The translations under genes and the position numbers were made by a program. The notes beneath the pieces are model-generated. The model had not been told where the DNA came from. It did not search any database and saw only the letters and a list, made by a program, of their open reading frames with translations. 64,000 nucleotides of DNA from NCBI GenBank assembly GCA_963920765.1, contig OY987243.1:7564001-7628000 (forward strand), in the 5' to 3' direction. This DNA is from Ulota crispa (Eukaryota; Streptophyta; Bryopsida; Orthotrichales; Orthotrichaceae). Shown here piece after piece: positions 48,344 through 59,579 of this stretch; position 1 is the stretch's first letter; every line of letters begins with the position of its first letter.

Positions 48344-51221
48344 TCACTGTTGTATTTGATCAACGGGCTGCAGGCTCTTGATCTCCGGCACAAGGTCCAG
48401 CAGGGTATTCAACTCCCGCTCGAAGTCCAGCCTCGCGCGGTTACTCTTCCCACCCACCACCAACCAAGTGCCATCTTGCAGTGCCCATACCTGCGAGTGC
48501 GAAAGGTAGCTAATGATCGTGGTCAGCATGAGTCCACCGAAGCCCGCGTACACCACGGGCACCCCGGGGTCGGACTTGAGCTCCAAGCCCGTGCTGCCGA
48601 TTAAATCCTCCACCACAATGCTCACCTGCGCTTGCGTTGGTTGCACAAAACGTAGTACAAGAATGAGTTCTATATCAGAAACCGTTCAAACCACGGTGTT
48701 CAAATTCATCTTCAAAATAATAAAAATATGGAGGTGTTCAAGTTTATACGCTACTGCTTCAACATAAAATGGATCATATACAACTTTATCTTGGAATAAA
48801 CATATTGCAAGAGAATTGAATCTAAATAGTCGTCTATTGTAAAGAATTTGATAAATCTGTGCAAAGCAGGGCCATCTATTACAGGGCATGTACCTAATAC
48901 CACATTCTTTGTTCTTACTTCTCCAAGAAAATGAGTTTTTTTTTAGTAAACTAATACGTCGTACTGTAGAAGATGCAGGAAGCGTCATTTTAAGGGTTAA
49001 TTTGCTTTTTTTGGGAAGAACTGAACATGTAGGAACATTTTTCAGTGCTTTCTTTCATCTTCAAAGACAAATAGAAGCCACATCTAACCAAGTTTCTGAT
49101 TCACGTTTTTCAGACTCTATGTGACTGCGTTACGAACATTTGAAGTTGGAGTAGCATAGGGTCAAAAATGATTATGGTCACATTTGGTACAAGGAAACTC
49201 GAATATGTGTGTGAGTGTTAGAGGACGCCTTTAGAATGAGGACAGGTTCAGGACTGTTGAATGTAATGTAAAGCTCCGAGCAGGCTAGATGCTCACCTTG
49301 TCAACCTCGATGGCTTTCCTGGAGCCGGGTCGACGAACACCGACAAAATTCCCTTCCTGGTCGTAGAACACTACCGTTTGAAGGTCACGGGCGAGGATAG
49401 AAATCCCCTTCCCCTCCGCCGACCCTGCATCACCGAGCGGCAGAAACGTGCCGAAGAGCTTGTTGTCGCCTTTCTGCAACGCCGCCATGGCCAGATTGTA
49501 CGGCTCGCTGCCGTCCACACGCAGCTGCACAGCAGATATGCCCCAATCCGTCTGGTACATCGTCACGCCTCCAAATCGCAGGGGGTCATTGACGCTGATC
49601 GTTTTCGAAGTGGCGAGCTCGTCCGACGAGTTCACAATTGCGAGGTCGGAGTGGAACTGCCCCACTGAGCCATTCTCCCGGTAATCGATGTAGAATTTCT
49701 TCACTTGGACGCGAGAATCGAGGACCGTGGCGGAGGGTGCGAGAACTCCGGTTCCCACTGCGTCGCCGATCCGGAAATCCAACCCTTGGGGCACCATCAC
49801 CGTGCCCCGAAGACTGCATGCGGCACTCAGTGTTCCTCCTGCGCAATCCAATCTCAGTTTTCATTCCATTAAACTAGGAACTTGGTATTTGCAATGCAAG
49901 TAGAATTCCTAAGCTTATAATCAAAATCTGATCCTTGTAAAAAAATTGGTCCCTAATACCTAAAGTCCAAATAAATCATCTCCAAGATCAAAATTAGTCT
50001 GTTCAACCTTCAAGTTTTAGCAACTGAATTTAACATATGCTAAACGATTGGTACATAGTTTGAGCCGGCAGTATTCAACAATGAACTTTTGACCATGAGG
50101 GCAAAGCTGTTGAGGGCAAGTTTGTGCAGATTAATCTCGGTAGCTGCATATCTTCTAAAGCAAACTAGATACTGAATTGTAGGTGGAGATCACAAGAGCT
50201 TGCATAGTGCATTAGCACTGCGATTAATCCACAGAGGATTAGAGGAGGGTTTACAAAACAATGGGTTAATCGAGAATTGGGATCCTAGCTTACCAGCCAT
50301 AATCAGGAGAAGAGCAGCGTGAACGCCAATAGGTGCGAGTCGCCCAGGTAGACCTTTGAAAGCGTACAATGCGCCGCCTTTTGCAAACACTTGGTAGCCG
50401 TGACTTGATAGCACACTGCCGAGGTCGGAGAGCCGCGCTTGTGGAAGAGAGTCTGTAACTTCCAATTTGGAGAATCCTTGGGGGGTTTTAAGAAAATTCC
50501 ACCGACGAGCAACTTTGACCATAGGGAGCTGCCTGGTGGAAGTGCAGGCCATAAGCGAACCACCGAGCATCACCAAGAGTCCCAAGTAAATCGGCGAAGT
50601 GTACACATGATCTAACCCTAACCCCAAAACCCACTGCCACGAGAGGAACCCCAGCACGGGATTTGAATCTGGGAAATGCTCGAAGTACCACGACGGTCGT
50701 TCCCCTTGCGCAATAACGGTCCCCACTGCGGATAACCCTGCTATGGCGAAGAGCTCTCCTATGGCCAGCGGGAGCGACGCCAGCTGCCGCACTAACTGGC
50801 GCCACAAACGCTGCACTGTGCGGTCCGAGGACACTTGAACTCTCGCCACCTCTTCTTTCGCCTTCTTCAATTTCGGCACTTTTGTATCAATGCTGTTCTT
50901 TACCGCGACTTCGGTCAATGTGGGAGCACTAAATTCCGTGGTGGGTCGAGAGACAGGGGATGCTGGGGCAGTAGATTCCCGCTTGGCTGCTGCGGTCACC
51001 GTTGTTAATCCTCGCCTCTTCCTTCCATTACACGCAAAGCTCAGCAATCTCCCTTCAAATTTTGGTCCGCATACACATCTAAATTGGCTGAAATGCAAGT
51101 CTTCCGGTGTACCCGCCCTCAAACTTGACAAGTTGACCGTGGCATTCGAATGCAGTCCGACGTGCCTACAACGTGCCTGCATCAGTAGCAAATTGGCCAT
51201 CGCTCCTTCTGCTTCCCGCAC
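48344..51221 (-). CDS. CCS1: Ccs1 (ResB-like) cytochrome c biogenesis protein, plastid
   Basis: Part of the system II haem-delivery machinery that attaches haem to c-type cytochromes (cytochrome f, c6) on the lumen side of thylakoids, working with the membrane protein CcsA. Three exons join in frame: 51221-50294, 49838-49297 and 48625-48344, giving 583 residues. Exon 1 supplies an Arg/Ser-rich transit region of about 130 residues, then membrane segments near 148-172, 208-226 and 294-309. Exon 2 is the large soluble lumenal domain (SVNDPLRFGGVTMYQTDWG, GTFLPLGD, ARDLQTVVFYDQEGNFVGVR). Exon 3 has the last membrane segment (512-531) followed by SYLSHSQVWALQDGT. Histidines at 301 and 533, beside membrane segments, are candidates for the conserved functional ones. 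Length is close to the plant family (about 550). A second in-frame ATG at residue 8 could also be the start. No damage seen. Confidence 0.95.
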
Positions 51222-51775
51222 TCACAATTCTGCAACCCAAACACCAAAATCAACACTCCAAAGTCCTAGCAAGCTAAACTGGATGCCTGTCACGAGCTTC
51301 AAGTTAGGAGAGAATTGCAAACTAACCAATTACCCAGAGCTCAAAAACCACCGTCCATTGCCCTGGTAGAACAAAAAGCAACAAATCCGCTACTAAAGAA
51401 TGACTGCAACCACCTCCTTTCCCAGACATCACACCGCACATTCGCCAACTTGAGATGCATAGAGTGACAAACGAAGATCAACGTCGTCGTCACTCCGTCC
51501 TGAATTCCTGCGGTATTCCCAATCTAGAACTACTGGCGTAGAACTTAACGTGGACAAGGAGTGGTTTGGCACTGAATGAGGAGCAATTCAGCATCCTTCC
51601 GGTTCTGTGGTTGGTTTCCGTCCATCATACCGACGTAGAATACGTCAGTTGACGAAGTTGGCATACTCCATGGCTGCTTCGTTCGTTCGTTGGAAGTTCG
51701 GGTTTATGACCGCATCCTTGTCAGGGTAAAGAAAATTCTAAAAAAATGAATAATTCATATAGAAATCCTTTGACC
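51222..51775 (-). promoter_or_regulatory. Presumed promoter region of Ccs1
   Basis: About 550 bp upstream of the Ccs1 start, less AT-rich than the MITE-filled DNA that follows. Identified by position only. Confidence 0.35.
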
Positions 51776-52415
51776 ATAGACCGCCCACGGACGTCCTCCA
51801 ATATCTCAAAATGTGCTCTTGGATGAATAAAATGGCAACCTTACATCATTTTTTAATAAATTGTAGCCGTACAAATTCAAACTAGATATGTTAAAGATCA
51901 CATAGGAAAAGAAAACACAACAATATCACTTATAGATTGAAAAATTATAACATTTGATGAAGAGGATGTTAAAACTGTGAAAGTGATTTGAAGTTTTTCA
52001 ATCCTCTTTTCACATCTCAAATTTAAAATTGAGGATGTCAAAAAAAATATGAGTATGTAAAGTACAACATGTGTAACCCTAATCAATTTACAGCTTCTTA
52101 AAATCTACTCTACAACTTTTTAAATTAAGTTTCTAATGTGATTGTTTCTCCAAGTTCTAGTGTACTTGAGGCTCATCTCCAAGAGCTCTCAACACTAAAA
52201 AGTGAAGATTTGCAATGGACACCCTTGCACAAAATCTTGAATAGACAAATCATAGTCATTCATTTTCAAAATTTTATTTTTAATACTAAAACAAGACTTC
52301 AATAAGAATAAGTTAAAAAAATAACCCCTTAAATTAATCTTCAATTAAAGTCAAAAAATTTCAAATTAAAATGCACAGCGACCACATTCTGTCCCCTTAG
52401 GCGGTCTAGGGTTAA
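51776..52415 (-). mobile_element. TTAA-type element, subfamily F copy 2, left end decayed
   Basis: Inverted relative to 31897-32545. It shares the TAGTGTACTTGAGGCTCAT block and the AGTGAAGATTTGCAATGGAC block. The right end is GGCGGTCTAGGG plus TTAA (52412-52415). The left end reads AGACCGCCCACGG but has lost the CCCC and TTAA. Confidence 0.7.
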
Positions 52416-52569
52416 CCAGGACTTGGGGTGCAGTTTTGAACAAAACATGAATGTTATGTCTCATGCATACGCACTCAAGCTTATTTCATCCAACTTAATG
52501 ATGTTACAGTCTTGCATAGTTTCCTAATAAATGTACAGTACAAATTATGAAAATATCTATTATTTTTTA

Positions 52570-53008
52570 TATTTAAAGGGAATTGATATGTGCATGCATG
52601 GGGTTGATATTTTGACATCCCCTTGGGAGATAAATTATAGATTTCTACCATCAAAAATCTGAATTTGAGAGTTTTGAGAGTTTTTGAATTTAGATTTGGA
52701 CTTAGAGACCATGGTTTACTCTAGAACCATAAAAAGGGTTGCAATAAAATAATACCCAATGAAAAAGCTTATCATTTTTTACAAACAAAAATAAAAGTAA
52801 CACTTTTTTCCCTAGCTAAACTTTAACACTAGGTGTTGTTCAATTGCAACCTTGTTTATGATTCTCGTGTAAACCATGGTCTCTAAATCCAAATCTAAAT
52901 TCTAAATTCTCAAATTCAGCTTTTTGATGGAAAAAATCTATTATTTACCACCCAAGGGAAGGTGCAAATATCAATCCCTTGGTGTGCACATATCAATTCC
53001 TATTTAAA
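52570..53008. mobile_element. hAT-like MITE, copy 3
   Basis: The element proper is 52578-53000 (423 bp). Ends GGGAATTGATATGTGCATG and GTGTGCACATATCAATTCC, with a perfect 8-bp duplication TATTTAAA at 52570-52577 and 53001-53008. Same interior as the copies at 34.1 and 39.7 kb. An 8-bp duplication is the hAT hallmark. Confidence 0.88.
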
Positions 53009-53714
53009 AAGTTAAAATCTTTTTGCATAATTTATTTCAAAAAAAATACTTTCCAATTCAAATTTTGATTTTGAATTGTAAAAAAATTCACATGAATGTG
53101 AGAAAGATAATTCTCTTTAAATGACCACATTTAGAAATCTAAATTTCACAATTTGCATAGGCTTCGTGTAGAACTTTAGATTTCACTTAAAACTAGCTAT
53201 TTTCTTTAAAGAATCACTCTTGCTTAATTCATAATCAATTTTAAACAAAAATCAAATCAAATTCTTTTTTCTAAAATATGTTGACAATACTCATGAGTGC
53301 AGTAGTAAATTTAGATTGTACAGATAGAATCTTTGGATTGTATATTACAACTTTAGTTTCAAAACCACCATTGGCAAATTTTTTTTTGTGCATTTCGTTA
53401 TAACACGTCTTCATAATGTTAGAAATTTGAGTTATCCTGTTGATCGCAGTGAAGTGTTGAAAATACAATGTCATGAGTATTGTGATTGGAAGATTTATGT
53501 ATTAGTTAAGAACAATTTACAATAGATTGAGCCACTCACAGTCTCACACCCATCATAAGAATTGGCCTTGGACTTAAGTAAAAGCAAATTATCTTTTTAT
53601 AATTAATAGGTTAAATTTTTTACTTCAGATACAACGTTTTAAAATCCTATATATCTTTGCAAGTTTCGATACTCATTGTACCAACAAAGGCAAAAATTTG
53701 ATTCAAAGTAAAGT
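53009..53714. other. AT-rich intergenic DNA, nothing recognised
   Basis: About 700 bp with no gene or terminal repeat. Confidence 0.5.
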
Positions 53715-54008
53715 CTCAATGTAAACCATTTTATGCATGTATCCATTTTTCCCATATTGATCATGCGCTAGGACTTAGTGTAAACCACTTAATTTAATTA
53801 TGCATGTACACTTTTCTCTCCTATTGGTCCTTTACTAAAAGATTAAGTGTAAATCACTTTAAGCATGAGCCCCTCTCCTATAGTGGTCTTTTGCTAAAAG
53901 ATTCAATGTAAAGCACTTTACGCATGTATCCCTCTCCTATGTTGGTCTTTTGCTAAAAAAAATTCAACGTAAACCACTTTATGCATATACCCCTCTCTCA
54001 TGTGGTGG
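53715..54008. repeat. Diverged tandem repeat of about 60-70 bp
   Basis: About five units, each with a core like AATGTAAACCACTTTATGCA, then CCCTCTCCTATGTTGGTC and TTTTGCTAAAAGATT. Unit length drifts and the first units are the most diverged. Confidence 0.8.
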
Positions 54009-54038
54009 TTAACAATAAAGTATGACAGATTATTGGAA

Positions 54039-55461
54039 GTTACACTACAATACTCTCTTTTAACCAATTAGATTGAGCTGCTTCACTAGACATTGACATA
54101 TCAATGGCAGTTGCACCACAATAATCTCTTAGCCAGTTAACCCCTAAAGGACCAATTGTCCCCTGAGGGGATAGGTGGTATTTTGGGCATGTACTTACAA
54201 CTAAACTACTTTGTATGATTTTTTGAAACTTTTATGGAAGATGAGGAATTCAAAGACCTATGTGGGCATCTAATTTTTTCTTCATTCCAACATTTATTGA
54301 AGAAGTTATGCATGAATTTCTAAAAAACAGTGGAGATTGGGCAACCAATAACTTTTCTAAAAATAACATTTTTTCAAACTAAAAATCTGAAATTGGTTCT
54401 TTAGATTTATACATATGTGGAGAGCTTTGAATCATTGAATTTCAATTTATGAGTGAAAAGTTTTAGTTTGCGGGCAAGTACAAAACTCCCATACCTCCAT
54501 TCCTTTTGCCTTTTGTGCTTTACTTTTTTGTGCTCTTTGTGAATTTATTTTTTGACTTTTTTTTCCCTTGTTGTAGTAGACTAAGATTCTTTGATTTTTA
54601 CCATTTGGATCAAAGTAATTCACATTTCATAATTTTACATAAATCCTCTGATTTTGCCTAGTGTATATGCAAATTTGATGGTCTTACGGCATTGTAGGAT
54701 TTTACAAAATATGATTCACACCTCCAATTCATTTGAAAATTCTCCCACACTTACCTAACTTGGTCTTCTACATGGAAAAAATAAACCTCACATTTTTGTA
54801 GAGCATTTTTTTATATTTAGAGGTAATCAAAGGCTTCTGAAATTTTTGGGCAGCAGGGAAAAAACTTTTTTTTTTTCACTTTGAAAGTCAATATCTCACT
54901 CCTCTACGTGTAGAATGAGTTGATTTTTTTTTCCACAAGTACCTTCCATAGTCTAGGGCAAAATCTTACAATTGGATTTCCAAAAATACTTATTTTTCCT
55001 ACATTTGTATTCATTCCCCCAAAAGTGGCAATTTTCAGTAACTTTCACTAAGAAAAGGGCTTGGTCTTTTAGGGGTTAAAATGCAGATGCATTCTTTTTT
55101 ATATATACTAGATTACGTATAGGTTGTACCAACGGATTGATAGCATGATGAATCAACTTTATGCCACATCACCCCCTATCCATGTACCCCCTCTATCTTT
55201 GTGTTTCCTATCTCCATGCCCTTCTATCTTGTGCCCTATAAATTTTACTTTATTTCATTTATAAATTTAATTAAATTTGTATTCTACTCTATTTTACTTT
55301 TCATCCAATTTGAGATTCTTTTATATATACTAGATATCAAAAAGTACATCCACATTTTGATTAGCTGAGAGAGTGTTGTGGTGCAACTGCCAATGACTTG
55401 TTGTTAATGTCTGGTGAAGTGGCTCAATCTAATTAGTTTAGAGAAAGTGATGTGGTGTAAC
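54039..55461. mobile_element. Foldback-type element split by a TTAA element
   Basis: Inverted arms at about 54039-54134 and 55363-55461 share GTTACACyACA, AATTAGATTGAGC, CTTCACyAGACATT and TGGCAGTTGCACCACAA. The D element at 54137-55079 lies between them. Ends are not fixed, and I cannot name the superfamily. Confidence 0.6.
54137..55079 (+). mobile_element. TTAA-bracketed element, subfamily D copy 5
   Basis: The element proper is 54141-55075 (935 bp), with TTAA at 54137-54140 and 55076-55079. Left end CCCCTAAAGGACCAATTG with a hairpin TCCCC-TGA-GGGGA; right end GGGCTTGGTCTTTTAGGGG. The best preserved complete copy of subfamily D. Non-coding. Confidence 0.9.
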
Positions 55462-55483
55462 TTGCAATGACCAGTTACGTTAT

Positions 55484-55835
55484 TGTCACGTGATGTGGCA
55501 TCGTGACTATGCCACATCGAATGTATGTTATTAGTGGATGATTTTTGTTTTTAGTAGTTTTGGGAAAGGTTAGGGCCTTTGGCATCTCATTCCATTAGGC
55601 ACCTCATTTGAGGCCACTTAGGGTTTGGGGTTAGCTAAGGCACGATACTTCCTTGACTTGACATTCTTTGTCAAGTCAAGTCTTGTGAGGTGTTTTTGAA
55701 AGAGAGTACTCTTGCTGTGTTTTTTTGAGTTTTATATTATCTTCCACGTTTCTCCTTGCACTCTTGGATTCTCTTGTGAGCGAAGTGAGAGGTAGCTTGA
55801 CTGACCCTTAAGTGCTTAGATTTCGTATCTTAACA
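55484..55835 (+). repeat. 5' LTR
   Basis: 352 bp from TGTCACGTGATGTGG to GTATCTTAACA, so it starts TG and ends CA. Defined by alignment with the solo LTR at 3617-3981. It contains TTAGGGTTT at 55618-55626, conserved in both copies. Confidence 0.85.
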
Positions 55836-55837
55836 AT

Positions 55838-55851
55838 TGGCAAAGAATCCC
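55838..55851 (+). promoter_or_regulatory. Candidate primer-binding site
   Basis: TGGCAAAGAATCCC begins two bases after the LTR. It starts with TGG, complementary to the CCA tail of a tRNA, as such sites do. Which tRNA would pair is not known to me. Confidence 0.45.
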
Positions 55852-57590
55852 ATTTTTGTTTTACTTGTTGAATCTTTGTAGTTTACCGAGATTTGAGTTT
55901 GCTTGAGTTTTTAATTCCAAATTTATGATTGAATGAGTATGAACGCGTTGTTTTTGTTGAGAGTTGTGAGTTTGATCTATACGGAACCATGCGAAAGCCT
56001 TGAGCTGAGCCGTACGAGATCCGTGAGCAGTGCGGGAGCTCCGAAGACGCGCAGCACGCAGCAGCGACGGAGTAAGCCGGCAGCAAGACAACCGGCACAC
56101 AAAATTAGGGTTTTGACAAAGCTGCGGGGATCGGCGTTGTGCTGCGGGAGAGCGCCGGAACGACCAGCGCGGGAGACGCAGCGGAGCTCCGGGCGTTTTA
56201 GGGTTTCGAAGGCAACGGGCAGGGTCGCGCGGGGAAAGTGCTGGCAGGCGACGTCGACGAGCAACGCAGCGTCCGGCCACCAACCACAGACAGGAGCTCG
56301 ACGTGAAAGTTGAGGTTGCGGGGCCTGGTCGAGCGGGAGCCGCGGGCGACGTCGACGACGGAACGGCAGACTGAGCAGCAGGTAATGACCAAAAATTAGG
56401 GTTCCAGTTTCGGAAGCCGTGAACGGGGCCGAAGTCCGAAGGCGGGCCGCGGCAGCGTCGACGCAGCCGCGCAGCTGGAACGGGGAGCAGAGGAACGGCG
56501 ACGGAATTTTAGGGTTTCGAACTGGGGTGAGAAGGCGCGCGGTCGCAGCGCAGCGACGACGGCCAGAGTTGCCCCCAACGGTGCAGCAATTCGGGGAGCA
56601 GTGAGGGCCAGAGCCAGCTCGGCTCACGAGCCAGCAGGGCGATGCCCTCCGGTGGCCAGGGTTTCCTTCCAGGGTCCCTTCCTAAGCTTTCAACCCCAAA
56701 TTTTCACCTATCTCTTACTATTTTTCTCAAATTCAGCCTTGTTTCCCACAACCAGTAGACCGTGAGTACTTAAGGATGTGTTTCTCATCTTCACATTCAC
56801 AGATCTCTCAGATAAATCTGAGGGAGTGGAACTTCAGAAATTTGGTTGGATCTCATTAAAAATTTGGTTCACATAAATCATTTGAATCTTTTGAAATCAA
56901 CCCAATGGACTTTCATATCACCTAAATTCCACAACCAGTTTTTCCAAAAGAATTGTTAAATTTCTTGTGAGACTGGTGGACGTGGAATTTGGAGGCATTG
57001 GATTTGCAGGTTGTTGCATTCTACTTTGTCACTTATCACCAACAGTAAGTGTTTGTTGGTTGTGTGATTTTCTTTTTTGTATATTTGTCGTTGGATGATA
57101 GTTTTGGGCCAGAAAGAGGGAACTCATGTCAGTGACCATATTTTCTTACACGTAATCTTTTGACGGAATGGTAGTAACCTCTTAGAAAAGTGGCAGAAGA
57201 TTAACACGTTTTGATCCTTGCTATGAAACAACGTGGTCCATTTTTTAGACATTATTGGTTGGATGTGCAAGTTTCATTTCTGCTTATTTGTTGTTTGGGG
57301 AGGAAGATCTAAGATTTGTGTTTTGGATTTTGTCCTTTAGTACTTTTTCCGTTTGCGAACATTGTTCTATTTTGTATTTTTGTTGAGGGTGGGCATACTA
57401 TAGAAGTGAGGTTAGGTTGATTGTCGGCGGGACCTTTCTGTATGTATTGGACATGTGCTTACCGCATGTCACTATCGGTGAATCACACAGCTTGCTGGTG
57501 ATTGCAGGTCAGATTGCCTAAGCGTTTAAATAATTGCAGGTACCCAAGTAGTCTGTTTATGGTGCAAACTAAGAATTGATATTATCGGTC
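55852..57590 (+). other. Retrotransposon leader with a GC-rich island
   Basis: About 1.7 kb between the LTR and gag. The part at about 55985-56660 is strikingly GC-rich, many times CG-containing, against an AT-rich background. It holds four (T)TTAGGGTT(T) motifs: 56105-56113, 56198-56206, 56396-56403 and 56509-56517. ORFs here on both strands (up to 216 codons, minus strand) are Arg/Ala-rich products of GC-rich DNA and resemble no known protein. The rest is ordinary AT-rich sequence. Confidence 0.6.
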
Positions 57591-59290
57591 TTCCTTATCA
57601 GACTACTTGGAGGGTGACCACACTGAAGACTTTGGGCCAACGGTAGATACCAACGAGGCTTTTCAGCTTGATTCGACGTCGGATACTATTAGTAGACTTC
57701 GGATCTTGAGTGTAGGCACGTTTGATGACATGAAGGACAATCATTGAAGTTTAGTGTGTAATTGGTTCTCAGAACAAGCAGAGGTGATTTTCCTTCATGA
57801 TTAGAAGCTTCACTTCCGCACATGAGTGAAGGAAATTTGCCAGAGGTCGTCTAATTTCAATGATTGGTTTGTCTTTGAGCTTCTGCCTCAACATTTGGAA
57901 TTTGAGGCCCTTTAAACTTATGAACAGTGGAGTCATACTCACCAGTTTGAGTTTCTCAAGGGGTAGCTTTACTGAAAGACGCGAGTAGAGCTTGTTTTAG
58001 CTCTCAAGGATGGTGCAGTAGCTGCATTAATTTCCTCAACTATGAATGTGAAAGAGAGACCTAGCAAAGGTGAGGTAGCGGCCTTTGAAGATTCTAAGGG
58101 CAAAGCGATAGCTCTGGAACCTATAATAGAAAGTGCCATACTACATTTTATGTCACATATAGCTCAGGCTACTTAGACGGCACTGGCCACAGTTGGTGCT
58201 TCATTTCGGTTCGATCCACTAGCGCAGTTCATTGCGCATTTGGAGGTGAAGTATAGCGGATTTCGTTGTAATCAGATGCAGCGTATTTAAGACTTCTAAA
58301 GAGAGAAAGAGAATACGCCACACATCATGTACACTTGTTTGGCACGGTTTGCTGTTGAATCTGATAGAATTTTTACTGAAAGTCAGTTTGTGAAGATTTT
58401 TTTGTCAAAAATCAACAAGCAGTTGTGGGATTTAGCATCCCCTTGAATTATCCTTGGTTATGAAAATAGAGCTACTTTAGCCTAAGCTTTTGCTGTGGTT
58501 GAGAAGTGTGACTGCGGTCTTTGTAATCATGGCGCTATGGATATGATTTCTTCCATGACAGATTCTTCCAAATCTAAGAAGAGTCTTGCTGTCACTAGTA
58601 GTCTAGCGGACATTAAACTAGAGAGGACCTTGCATTGTTGGAAATGTGGACAAGATGGATATGCCAAAAAGGATTATCCAAAGAAATCTAAAACTTCTTC
58701 TCAGTCATCCAAATCTACTGAAAATGAAGAGGTGAAGAATGAAGCTAAGGTCAAGAAGAAGGCTTTAAAATGCAACCATTGTGGTGACATTAACCATGAT
58801 GAGGATCACTGCTTTCAGCTTCATCCTGAGATAAAATCAGCTAATTTTGTGGCTGCTAAGTCACAAAGGGAGAAGACTCTTGAGGCCAAGGTAGCAAAGT
58901 TGGAGCAGAAGCTTAAGACCTCTGTATCATTGGCTCAAACTTCTAATTTTGGAACATCTTTCAAGAAAATAATTGGTTATTCTAGCTCTGAGCATTACAT
59001 ATTTGGTACATCTGGAGAATTAGCAGCTGCAGCTGCTACCCGATCTCAGACTACTAGAGGATCAGTTGGTTCACCAATGCCGGATGTCATTGCTGTCTCG
59101 CGCGCATGCCATAGTAGTCTTGCTGATTCTATTAGCCAGACACGCATATTATTATCTTTTGATTTGGCTGATACTGTTGCCACGGGTAAATGTTAATTGT
59201 TGCACTTCCACATCTTGGAAGTTCTGCCTCACCTGATTTACTCCAAACCATGATTTTTAAAGTTATACAAATATTATTATTTTTTTGCTT
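57591..59290 (+). pseudogene. gag of the Ty3/gypsy element, decayed
   Basis: Structural protein that would package the RNA. Several stops interrupt the frame before 58495; from there 233 codons are open. Two zinc knuckles lie at about 58635-58680 and 58770-58812. The first, CWKCGQDGYAKKDY, has lost its His and last Cys, both to Tyr, each by one transition. The second, CNHCGDINHDEDHC, is a complete C-x2-C-x4-H-x4-C. A short coiled-coil stretch (KTLEAKVAKLEQKLK) follows. Confidence 0.85.
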
Positions 59291-59579
59291 AGAATTGATA
59301 GCACCTGGTTTTTAGGCCTCTAAAGTCTTTCATATGGTAGTACGTGTTTTAAATGAGAAGGTGGACATGTCACCTCTTTAGGTTTCTCAGACTGTTGCCG
59401 AGACCATTTCAATTTATAATTCAGAGGCTCAAACAAAGCTACAAACTAAGCTTGCAGCTGAAGCCATAGCAGTATTTAGTGAGCATGTGGATGTTCACAC
59501 ACCGCATCATTCTTCTATGGATGCGTCTCTAGCGATAGAAGCAGCTTATCTTGCTAACATTTTAACAAGATCTGCTAAA

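Noticed and set aside
47924..48604. 226-codon plus-strand frame
   Set aside because: It overlaps the last Ccs1 exon in antisense, and the rest has no recognisable protein.
49378..51369. Several 75-160 codon plus-strand frames
   Set aside because: They are antisense shadows of the GC-richer Ccs1 exons.
4185..55079. The CCCCTAAA / TTTAGGGG ends as interstitial telomere repeats
   Set aside because: The motif occurs once per element end as an inverted pair, never as a tandem array of TTTAGGG units.
55977..56627. 216-codon minus-strand frame in the GC-rich leader
   Set aside because: GC-rich DNA has few stops, several frames are open on both strands, and the peptide is Arg/Ala/Ser-rich without any known motif.
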